The notes beneath the pieces were generated by a model. That model was not told where the DNA came from, did not search any database, and saw only the letters and a program-made list of their open reading frames with translations. Positions 1 to 5,281 of a DNA stretch of 7,572 nucleotides are shown piece by piece; the first letter of the stretch is position 1; each line of letters starts with the position of its first letter. Origin of the DNA: Dichloromethanomonas sp964477085 (GTDB lineage: Bacteria; Bacillota; Desulfitobacteriia; Desulfitobacteriales; Syntrophobotulaceae); assembly GCA_964477085.1 (NCBI GenBank), contig CAYZDF010000101.1:1-7572 (forward strand). Reading direction: 5' to 3'. A program made the translations under genes and the position numbers.

Positions 1-555
1 ATATTCATATTCGCCGGTGCTTTCATTGTAGATATATCCTGCTTCGGCAATGTCTATATCGAGTATGCTTGCCGCCAGTTCAAGGGCTTCGGCAGAACCG
101 CCCGCCGGGATATAACAGCTTAAGGTTTTGCCGCTTTTATACTCTGCCTTGCCGGTGTTATGCCCAAAGTCCTCGTCCGCCCATTTGTAGTCGAAACGGA
201 TATCCGGAAACATAGAGGACAGCTTTTTCATCAGATCGCTAACGCTGCTCCATGCGGTTAAGAATTTTACCGTGCAGCCGTCAAAATTGTCTGCGGTATG
301 TTCGTCATAGCCATAGCTATTCCATTTCGTTCCCCAGTTTTTTATGCTCCAGTCATACCAGCAGTTTTCAGCACCGTACTTTTCAATCTCCTCCCTGCCC
401 AGATTCCCCCTGTAGATATGTTCCGGCATCGGTACAATTTTATTGAAATCAATGCTGCCGGCTCCAATCTCATCGTTCTTAATGGCTTCAAACATTGCCC
501 TGACCTTTTCCTTATCACCATATGCGGTAAGTATGTTTGTGATATGATTGGGCAT
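1..555 (-). CDS. Api92-like (DUF1281-type) ferredoxin-fold protein, 3' partial
   Basis: The frame is open for 185 codons from ATG at complement 553-555 to the window edge, so the C-terminus is missing. The start has a GGAGG site 8 bases upstream. The protein begins MPNHITNILTAYGD and holds the WYDWSIKNWGTKWNSYGY segment (about residues 66-83), then a stretch ending near FPDIRFDYKWADEDFG. This arrangement (MPNHxxN start, then a Trp-rich 'NWGTKWN' block) is typical of Api92-like proteins with a ferredoxin-like domain, found on plasmids, phages and integrative elements. Their biochemical role is not known. It lies one base after the stop of the 175-aa gene upstream, so the two are almost certainly cotranscribed and translationally coupled. 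The family call is by recognition only. Confidence 0.85.
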   Translation of the reverse strand, partial: MPNHITNILTAYGDKEKVRAMFEAIKNDEIGAGSIDFNKIVPMPEHIYRGNLGREEIEKYGAENCWYDWSIKNWGTKWNSYGYDEHTADNFDGCTVKFLTAWSSVSDLMKKLSSMFPDIRFDYKWADEDFGHNTGKAEYKSGKTLSCYIPAGGSAEALELAASILDIDIAEAGYIYNESTGEYEY

Positions 556-556
556 G

Positions 557-1084
557 TTACATTCCTCCCATCGTCTGTTCGTTGAAGTTTTGTTCGTTTT
601 CCTGTTTCAGTTCCCGCTCCGGTTTGATGAAGAAATGATCACTGTTCCAGAAGCTGACGAAGATTTCACCGTCATCCGTTTTGATGGGACGCTGCTCGAA
701 CCCCTCGCCCCAGCCGTCAGACATTTGACCAACGGCAAAATCGAGCAGTTTGTCTGTTTCCGCTTCAGTAAGCTCACCATAAACCTCTGCCACCATTACG
801 CCCCACAGCTTGCCGTTCCATTCTTCAACTGTCGGGTGGAGGCTATAGATTTTTTCAGATAGTGCCTGGTCATCGTAGAAGTAAACCATCAGACCACGGT
901 CACCTTCGCTGGGCAGCTTTTCTTTTTCGATAGCGGAAAGGATTTCATCCATGTAATACACCGCCTCTGATGGAGATAATTCTTCAGGCAGATCACCTGC
1001 GCCGCACTCGCCGTATTCATGAGAAGGGTATGTTGTAATCGACAGTGGACTGAAAAACTTGACGGTTTGCTTGATGTTTGACAT
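557..1084 (-). CDS. 175-aa acidic mobile-element cargo protein, unknown function
   Basis: A complete ORF with ATG at complement 1082-1084 and a GGAGG site 7 bases upstream. There is no signal peptide or membrane segment. The protein is acidic and rich in Glu and aromatic residues, and begins MSNIKQTVKFFSPLSITTYP. Two notable blocks are LPEELSPSEAVYYMDEI (about residues 32-48) and GQMSDGWGEGFEQRPI (about 119-134). I recognise it as a protein type that recurs in clostridial conjugative and integrative elements next to Api92-like genes, possibly the DUF6329 type, but I cannot confirm the family number. The tight spacing to the Api92-like gene suggests a shared accessory job. Function is unknown. 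Confidence 0.8.
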   Translation of the reverse strand: MSNIKQTVKFFSPLSITTYPSHEYGECGAGDLPEELSPSEAVYYMDEILSAIEKEKLPSEGDRGLMVYFYDDQALSEKIYSLHPTVEEWNGKLWGVMVAEVYGELTEAETDKLLDFAVGQMSDGWGEGFEQRPIKTDDGEIFVSFWNSDHFFIKPERELKQENEQNFNEQTMGGM

Positions 1085-1129
1085 TTGATTTCCTCCAATC
1101 GTTTAAATTTTTTATCTAAAAAAGGGCAC

Positions 1130-1169
1130 AAAAAAAGCGGATGCATTTTCATTTGAAAACACATCCGCT
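1130..1169 (-). terminator. Rho-independent terminator, minus strand
   Basis: Read on the minus strand, AGCGGATG (complement of 1162-1169) pairs perfectly with CATCCGCT (complement of 1136-1143). The stem continues through two mismatches into a further 5 bp and a 4-nt loop, then a run of seven T. It sits 17 bases after the TAA at complement 1187-1189 and about 50 bases before the start of the 175-aa gene. It most likely ends the transcript of the gene upstream. Because it precedes the next gene in the same direction, a leader attenuator is also possible. Confidence 0.75.
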
Positions 1170-1186
1170 CATTTTATTGAAAATCC

Positions 1187-1288
1187 TTATTCAGCTGTAT
1201 ACGAGGGTTCAATTCTCTCCAGATTGCCAAAAAAGCCCAATGTCATCTCTGATTTTGAAGTGTAAAAAATGGGGGTCTTTACCTCCAT
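1187..1288 (-). CDS. Short unidentified ORF, or 3' end of a truncated gene
   Basis: On the minus strand a frame opens at ATG (complement 1286-1288) and ends at TAA (complement 1187-1189), giving 33 residues that end GFFGNLERIEPSYTAE. The stop lies just before a strong minus-strand terminator, which is what a genuine gene end would look like. The start is poorly supported: only a weak AAGG lies upstream. The first residues may be chance codons at the junction where the SNF2 gene is cut off, in which case this is the tail of a longer deleted gene. I do not recognise the protein. Confidence 0.3.
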   Translation of the reverse strand: MEVKTPIFYTSKSEMTLGFFGNLERIEPSYTAE

Positions 1289-1297
1289 AAAAGCCTT

Positions 1298-1333
1298 ATG
1301 CCATGCGGGTTTAGCCGCATGGCATCTTTATTT
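1298..1333 (+). terminator. Perfect 11-bp hairpin at the SNF2 truncation point
   Basis: ATGCCATGCGG (1298-1308) and CCGCATGGCAT (1315-1325) form a perfect 11-bp stem around a 6-nt loop, followed by CTTTATTTA. It could be a weak plus-strand terminator. It could equally be a leftover end of a mobile element, because helicase homology begins only about 15 bases downstream. Confidence 0.4.
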
Positions 1334-1343
1334 ACCTAAAAAG

Positions 1344-2000
1344 ATGAAAGAGGCGGAGGGGATTGAACGGAAGGGGCTTGTCTTAGCCAGCATCATGAAA
1401 TTCAAGCAAATCTGTAATCATCCTGATCAATATCTGGGCAGAGAAGATTATAAACCGGAACATAGCGGCAAGTTTGAGCAGTTAAGAGAAATATGCGAAA
1501 CCATCCGCGAAAAAAGAGAACGCGTACTTGTTTTCACCCAATTCAAGGAGATGACGGAACCTCTTTCCGATTTTTTAAGCGGCATCTTTGCCAAAAAGGG
1601 CTTCGTCCTTCATGGCGGTACCCCTGTGAAAAAACGGAATGAGATGGTTGAACAGTTTAATGGTGAGCATTATATTCCTTATATGGTACTCTCTCTGAAA
1701 GCCGGTGGGGTTGGACTTAATCTGACAGCGGCCAGCCATGTCATTCATTTTGACAGATGGTGGAATCCGGCTGTGGAAAATCAAGCAACCGACCGGGCCT
1801 TCCGTATTGGCCAGACCAAAAATGTCATGGTGCATAAATTTGTTACTAAAGGCACGATCGAAGAAAAGATTGATGCTCTTATTGAAGAAAAACAAAAATT
1901 GTCAGGAGACATCTTAAGCGCCGGCGGCGAACAGTGGATTACAGAGTACAATAATGATGAGCTGATGAAAATATTTGCCTTGGGTGGTGACGGTTCATGA
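1344..2000 (+). pseudogene. SNF2-family helicase, C-terminal remnant
   Basis: SNF2 homology starts abruptly at KMKEAEGIERKGL (near 1341) and runs to the normal C-terminus. The remaining 218 residues hold the second RecA-like lobe: KFKQICNHP, then RVLVFTQFKEM, LHGGTPVKKRN, the motif V region LSLKAGGVGLNLTAASHV, and the motif VI block QATDRAFRIGQT. Bacterial SNF2 proteins paired with SWIM genes are usually near 1000 residues. The N-terminal domain and the ATP-binding lobe with the Walker A and DEAH motifs are absent. Without them the product cannot hydrolyse ATP, so I call it a pseudogene. The frame stays open upstream to 1269, but those codons (GVFTSIKALCHAG) translate the hairpin and do not resemble helicase. 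The TGA overlaps the ATG of the SWIM gene. Confidence 0.88.
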
Positions 2001-2713
2001 GCTATTATGGATTTCCAAAGTATGAATCTGTTGCCGAAAAAAAAGCAAAAGCGCTCAAGTCTCTTGAAAAATTAAAAAAGAAAAATCCCACTATTGAACC
2101 AGTAATCATCGAAGGAAGGACCCTGGCCAAAAGCTGGTGGGGAAAGGCCTGGAATTTAAACCTGGAAAGTTATGCGGATTATGATAATCGCATCGCCAGG
2201 GGTAAAAGCTATGTGCGCAGCAATACCATCCTGGATTTGAAGATATCTAAAGGATCGGTAGAGGCTAAAGTTCAGGGCAGCGCTGCCAAACCCTATGATG
2301 TCAAGATCAAAATTGATGCTTTAAGCAGTAAGAAATGGGAGCAGGTCATCGCCTTATGCAATCATCGAATCGACTCCCTTGAACAACTGATCGAAGGGAA
2401 ATTCCCCAAGGAATTAGAGGTCTTGTTTACCGAGAGAAAGTACGGCCTGTTTCCATCACCCAAGGAAATCCATTTTGACTGCAGCTGTCCTGACTGGGCC
2501 AGTATGTGCAAGCATGTGGCCGCGGTATTATATGGCATAGGCGCCAGATTAGATCTGAACCCCATGCTCTTTTTCGAGCTCAGGGATTTAGACGGGCAAG
2601 AACTTGTCAGAAAATCCATGGAGCGAAAACTGGAAAGCATGCTGAAAAATGCAGGCAAGAAAAGCAAGCGGGAAATTGCGGATGCGGATATAGCAGATCT
2701 GTTTGGACTGTAG
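1997..2713 (+). CDS. SWIM zinc-finger protein
   Basis: A complete 238-aa protein. The SWIM signature CxCx6CxH is intact as C162, C164, C171 and H173 in FDCSCPDWASMCKHVAAVLYG. Upstream is the family's WWGKAWNLNLESYADYDNR block (about 47-65) with the GKSYVRSN turn. SWIM domains bind zinc and are predicted to bind DNA or protein. In bacteria these genes sit beside SNF2 helicases, probably as partner subunits. The ATG overlaps the helicase stop (ATGA at 1997-2000), so translation was coupled to the helicase. The only upstream purine tract is GGTGGTGA. Basic, Lys-rich stretches flank the core (about 15-30 and 213-226). The gene looks intact although its partner has lost its ATPase lobe. Whether it is still expressed is open. 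Confidence 0.9.
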   Translation: MSYYGFPKYESVAEKKAKALKSLEKLKKKNPTIEPVIIEGRTLAKSWWGKAWNLNLESYADYDNRIARGKSYVRSNTILDLKISKGSVEAKVQGSAAKPYDVKIKIDALSSKKWEQVIALCNHRIDSLEQLIEGKFPKELEVLFTERKYGLFPSPKEIHFDCSCPDWASMCKHVAAVLYGIGARLDLNPMLFFELRDLDGQELVRKSMERKLESMLKNAGKKSKREIADADIADLFGL

Positions 2714-2718
2714 AACCT

Positions 2719-2772
2719 GTAGCAGCAACATGATTCCCCACAACAGCCGCTTTCAGGGCGGTCGGCTATGGT
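2719..2772 (+). ncRNA. Relic of a type I antitoxin RNA
   Basis: The stretch from about 2725 to 2768 matches the antisense RNA of the type I toxin locus at 6326-6440 (there on the minus strand). Both have CATGATTCC, one variable base, then CACAACAGCCGCTTT, then GGCGGT(C/T)GGC. By eye about 34 of 40 positions agree. Here the promoter, the terminator stem and any toxin frame are missing. The sequence starts right after the SWIM stop codon and runs into the insertion-sequence remnant. I infer a dead second copy in which the lost toxin would have been on the minus strand. Confidence 0.6.
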
Positions 2773-2780
2773 AAACGAAA

Positions 2781-3556
2781 TAGGGCTTGCTAAAAATCGA
2801 GAAAATTCAGTAATGACAAGGGTTTGACGGCACTTTTGGCGAATTTAAGTAAGGGAATGGAGATAAACTCCCTTAAAACCTTGCACTTGGAGGAGAAAAT
2901 GTACCGCAAACCTAATCCACAATTAACCATAGATGATTTTATTCTGCCGTTTTCCGGCAGATGAGTGCTGAAAACCGTTGGGTTAAATTGGCTAGGCTCA
3001 TACCATGGGATGAATTTGAAAAAGACTATGCTTTCATGTTCCCAAGTGATCGTGGCAATGTTGCAAAGCCTGTCCGTATGGCCTTGGGCTCTCTGATCAT
3101 TCAGACCCGCTGCGGGTACACCGATCGGGAATTGGTTCAGCAGATTACTGAAAATCCCTACCTGCAGTACTTCCTCGGTTTGAAAGAATACCAACTAACA
3201 CCGGTGTTTACGCCAGTAGCGCTGGTTAAGTTCCGCAAACGGTTCAAAAAAGATCGTCTGGACAAGATAAACGAGCGCATTGCCGTGGCATTGGCATCGG
3301 CTCAAGTGGCTCAAGCAGCTGAAGACGCTGAATCCAAGAAAGATGATGACCACGACGATCATACTGATCATCAAGGCGGTTCTGGCAAGGCGGAAGACGC
3401 AAAAGCAACGACAAGACGAAAAGCCGAAAGAACCACAACCCAATCAAGGAACCTTGATTCTGGATGCAACCTAATTTTTGCAGATGCTCTTCGGGAGTCC
3501 GATCGCTGTATCTTTAGCGTGAAACTCAAAAAACGGGGTTTGGCTTGCAAGCCCTA
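2781..3556 (+). mobile_element. IS1182/IS5-like insertion sequence, internally deleted
   Basis: The element is defined mainly by its transposase remnant. Possible ends are TAGGGCTTGC at 2781-2790 and its exact reverse complement GCAAGCCCTA at 3547-3556. The match stops after 10 bp. The right-hand copy also lies inside a short palindrome (GGCTTGCAAGCC), so these ends are tentative. I see no flanking target duplication. At about 776 bp it is roughly half the length expected for an element with a transposase of about 500 residues. Confidence 0.55.
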
Positions 3557-3557
3557 A
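2899..3557 (+). pseudogene. IS1182/IS5-like transposase, frameshifted and deleted
   Basis: ATG at 2899 follows GGAGGA and encodes MYRKPNPQLTIDDFILPFSG, then a TGA. The continuation MSAENRWVKLARLIPWDEFE is in another frame from 2961, so about one base is missing near 2958-2961. The DUF772-type N-terminal domain follows, with VRMALGSLIIQTRCGYTDRE and NPYLQYFLGLKEY. The charged linker is rich in Asp and His. A second frame change near 3400-3420 leads into EPQPNQGTLILDAT, which ends at about 3474. In this family that motif opens the DDE catalytic domain, which is missing. The last codons (ending KLKKRGLACKP, stop at 3555-3557) may be the original C-terminus joined by the deletion. No active transposase can be made. 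Confidence 0.85.
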
Positions 3558-3590
3558 CTAACCTTTTTTTATAAGACAACGAAGAAGTGT

Positions 3591-3839
3591 TTAACTCTTT
3601 TTTGGAATTAACCCCTTGAAAAATTCTTCATAATCAACATTAAAAATTTCTTTCAATAGAATCAGATCACTGACAAAAATATTCTTGATCCCTTGCTCAA
3701 TATGGGCATAATTAGCTCTTGACATTGAACGGCCCATTAATTGCATTTTGGTAACCATATCAGTTTGGGATAGGTTGCAGATCTTTCTCAACCGTTGAAT
3801 ATTACTTCCTATATGTACATCCTGCAATAATTTCTGCAT
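3591..3839 (-). CDS. Small XRE-family HTH transcriptional regulator
   Basis: An 82-aa Cro/CI-type DNA-binding protein. The helix-turn-helix spans about residues 11-66: IGSNIQRLRKICNLSQTDMV, then RANYAHIEQGIKNI and LLKEIFNV. A short acidic/aromatic tail (DYEEFFKGL) completes it. I choose the ATG at complement 3837-3839 because a GGAGG lies 8 bases upstream. A frame extension to TTG at complement 3854 would use that site as codons. The gene stands alone and divergently faces a promoter with two matching palindromes (3859-3876 and 3915-3930). It is therefore probably an autoregulator controlling a rightward transcript. The gene it would regulate is now decayed. The small size suits a prophage, plasmid or TA-type regulator. 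Confidence 0.88.
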   Translation of the reverse strand: MQKLLQDVHIGSNIQRLRKICNLSQTDMVTKMQLMGRSMSRANYAHIEQGIKNIFVSDLILLKEIFNVDYEEFFKGLIPKKS

Positions 3840-3852
3840 TTCACAAACCTCC

Positions 3853-3882
3853 AAAAAAGGATACTATATAGTATCCTTTTTT
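3853..3882. promoter_or_regulatory. Operator O1: 30-bp perfect palindrome upstream of the XRE gene
   Basis: The core GGATACTATATAGTATCC (3859-3876) is a perfect palindrome, extended by A6 on the left and T6 on the right to 30 bp. The 16-bp centre GATACTATATAGTATC shares its GATAC/GTATC arms and its length with the palindrome at 3915-3930. It starts one base from the XRE ribosome binding site. It contains TATA-like sequence that could be the -10 of the leftward promoter, which would give autorepression. That use is an inference. Confidence 0.7.
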
Positions 3883-3884
3883 TC

Positions 3885-3913
3885 TTGATTTTATCAGGAA
3901 GAAAAAGTAAAAT
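3885..3913 (+). promoter_or_regulatory. Rightward sigma-A-type promoter between two operators
   Basis: TTGATT (3885-3890) and TAAAAT (3908-3913) are separated by exactly 17 bases, a good match to a vegetative promoter. Transcription would begin near 3920, inside the second palindrome. The promoter faces away from the XRE gene, toward the decayed gene at 3961-4278. Confidence 0.6.
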
Positions 3914-3914
3914 A

Positions 3915-3930
3915 GATACCAGGTGGTATC
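3915..3930. promoter_or_regulatory. Operator O2: 16-bp inverted repeat over the rightward start
   Basis: GATACC, a 4-base spacer and GGTATC form a perfect inverted repeat, beginning one base after the rightward -10 box. Its arms match those of the 3859-3876 palindrome. The two centres are 55 bp apart, about five helical turns, so dimers could sit on the same face of the DNA. Binding here would block the rightward start. Confidence 0.65.
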
Positions 3931-3960
3931 GTTAAAGATTTTTCTAAGGAGCGTTGCGAA

Positions 3961-4278
3961 ATACAGGGAATCATAAAAAACCAACATGATAATACAATCC
4001 GTCTGGTCAGATGGCTGACGGAACATCGCAAAATTCAAAGACTATGCGAAGGGAATATGAATCCACCCCGGAAAAATGTTTGGAAATAATCGAAATGCTG
4101 GAGAATAATTAATTTTATGAAATGATCTTCGTTCTTTTGATGAGTAATCGCCACGATCCGGTTATCGATGAAGCCCTTAATTAAATGATCACGTAAAAAT
4201 AGCCAAGGAAGGGAAAGGGTAGGGACCGAGCAAATTTGCAGGGAAATTAATGAAATTCTAAGAAAAGAATTAAAGTGA
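3961..4278 (+). pseudogene. Decayed unidentified gene divergent from the XRE regulator
   Basis: AAGGAG at 3946-3951 precedes ATA at 3961, where an ATG would be expected. Protein-like sequence continues across frames: IKNQHDNTIRLVRWLTEH, then AKFKDYAK, then REYESTPEKCLEIIEMLENN (stop at 4110-4112). In the same frame FYEMIFVLLMSNRHDPVIDE follows, then HVKIAKEG in another frame, and RVGTEQICREINEILRKELK ending at TGA 4276-4278. Joining these gives one plausible protein of about 100 residues with at least four lesions. This is an inference, since no single frame exceeds about 34 codons. I do not recognise the family. Position says it was the rightward gene under the XRE operators. Its last block resembles the segment at 4582-4645. 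Confidence 0.4.
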
Positions 4279-4391
4279 ACGGGGTAAGACAACTTGTATC
4301 TACCACCCCATATTAAGACAATCCTTTCAATCAAGGAAAGCTTGATAATAATTAACTGTGTACCGTTATTACTTATTTAAGGGGAGTTCTA

Positions 4392-4559
4392 ATGAAAAAA
4401 GTTCTAATTATTGAAGAACTGGAAAAAGAAACAGAAATACTGAAAAAACTTGCTGATGAAGCGATAAAAAAGGGGATACCTCTTACTCAAGACGAGAAGT
4501 TCATGGAACAAAATCATAAGGTTGATATATTAGTAGCTAAGATACAAACAAGAATGTAG
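4392..4559 (+). CDS. 55-aa helical protein, Spo0E-like
   Basis: ATG at 4392 follows AGGGGAG with 5 bases between. The frame ends at TAG 4557-4559, giving 55 residues. The protein is charged and predicted to be two helices: VLIIEELEKETEILKKLADE, a GIPLTQDE turn, and FMEQNHKVDILVAKIQ. Size and layout (helix, Gly turn, helix with a conserved Asp) resemble Spo0E-family aspartyl-phosphate phosphatases, which dephosphorylate Spo0A-P. The usual SQELD signature reads QNHKVD here, so the Ser is missing while the Asp fits. The family call is tentative. It could be an unrelated short coiled-coil protein. The following antitoxin-like frame begins close by. Confidence 0.5.
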   Translation: MKKVLIIEELEKETEILKKLADEAIKKGIPLTQDEKFMEQNHKVDILVAKIQTRM

Positions 4560-4609
4560 CCCTTACTAAAATCACCACGGAAAAAATCGCCAAGAAATGG
4601 GGAAGGGTA

Positions 4610-4804
4610 GTGGCCGGGCAAATGTGCCGACAATTTTTTGACATTTTCTTAAAACTGACAGCAGCTGATCTTAAACCGGTGGATAATATGACCGAAGCAG
4701 AATTCCATGAAGAGTTAGAGAAAGGCTATGCAGATTACTTAGCTGGCAAAGGACGTTCGGCTAAAGATGTGTTTACGGATATCAGGAAAGAGTTAAATCC
4801 ATGA
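4610..4804 (+). CDS. Antitoxin-like protein, probably 5' truncated
   Basis: The frame is open from 4541 to TGA 4802-4804. The only start candidate is GTG 4610, which has no well-spaced ribosome binding site, so the 5' end is probably lost. The C-terminal half, MTEAEFHEELEKGYADYLAG followed by KGRSAKDVFTDIRKEL, has the acidic helix, 'ELEKGYAD..AG' turn and 'DVF..IRKE' ending seen in RelB/Phd-type antitoxin tails. The last codon overlaps a new ATG (ATGA at 4801-4804), the usual coupling to a toxin gene. That downstream frame stops after four codons (MRIY), so any toxin is gone. The upstream block (KIAKKWGRVVAGQMCRQ) resembles part of the decayed gene ending at 4278. Confidence 0.4.
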   Translation: MAGQMCRQFFDIFLKLTAADLKPVDNMTEAEFHEELEKGYADYLAGKGRSAKDVFTDIRKELNP

Positions 4805-4867
4805 GAATTTATTAGAAATATTATCCAATAGCTTATACAATGGGTATAAGAAAATCGAAGAGGGTGA

Positions 4868-5281
4868 ATGATCAAAGGGCAAAATGTCGCAGGTGGGGAT
4901 CGTTTAGGGAAAACCATTATTTTTGCTCAAAACAAATTGCACGCGCAATATATCATCGAGCGATTTAATAAACTCTATCCCCAATATCACGGGAGCATCG
5001 CGAAGCGAATTGTTTGTGATGACAGCTATGCGCAAACCCTCATCATTGATTTTAAAATCGCGGAAAGAGATCCACACATTGCCGTATCGGTGGACATGCT
5101 GGATACCGGTATCGATGTGCCGGAAATCCTCAACCTCGTATTTTTTAAGCGCGTGCGCTCGAAAATAAAGTTCTGGCAGATGATTGGCCGGGGAACCAGG
5201 CTTTGTCCCAATCTCTTCGGTGAAGATCAGCATAAGACTTATTTTTTAATTTTTGATTACTTGGGGAACTCAAATATTTAG
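4868..5281 (+). pseudogene. hsdR: Type I restriction R subunit, helicase fragment
   Basis: The 137 codons carry the second helicase lobe of an EcoEI-type HsdR. GGDRLGKTIIFAQNKLHAQY lies at about 9-28, motif V (VDMLDTGIDVPE) at about 75-86 and motif VI (QMIGRGTRLC) at about 104-113, followed by KTYFLIFDYLGN. HsdR is the subunit that translocates DNA using ATP and cuts unmethylated DNA. The N-terminal PD-(D/E)xK nuclease and the Walker A and DEAD motifs are absent. Upstream the frame is closed by TGA. One missing base in GGTGAATGATC would reopen it into a readable IEEGE segment, but that does not look like HsdR. The frame ends at TAG 5279-5281, where a second deletion joins the C-terminal domain in another frame. 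No hsdM or hsdS is visible. Confidence 0.85.

Noticed and set aside
548..862. A 104-codon plus-strand frame opposite the 175-aa gene
   Set aside because: The minus-strand gene has a strong ribosome binding site, coupling to the next gene and recognisable family features. The plus frame is its shadow.
2506..2733. A 75-codon plus frame overlapping the SWIM 3' end
   Set aside because: It is out of frame with an intact zinc-finger protein, has no ribosome binding site and shows no recognisable sequence.
2941..2975. Programmed frameshifting in the transposase
   Set aside because: No slippery heptamer is seen at the frame change, IS1182-like transposases are normally one ORF, and a second frame change plus a deletion indicate decay.
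3340..3375. Asp/His-rich stretch as a metal-binding protein
   Set aside because: It is the low-complexity charged linker inside the transposase remnant, not a separate gene.
3853..3882. The 30-bp palindrome as a bidirectional terminator
   Set aside because: The stem is very AT-rich with no real loop, it lies at the 5' end of the XRE gene, and its arms are repeated at 3915-3930. An operator explains it better.
4035..4334. A 99-codon minus-strand frame opposite the decayed gene
   Set aside because: It has no ribosome binding site and its composition is that of an antisense shadow. The plus strand gives the more coherent protein segments.
4330..4391. A promoter for the Spo0E-like ORF (TTGATA near 4340)
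   Set aside because: No acceptable -10 box lies at 16-18 bases from it. The evidence is too weak to list as a feature.
4904..5233. A 109-codon minus-strand frame inside hsdR
   Set aside because: The plus strand carries unmistakable helicase motifs V and VI over the same bases.
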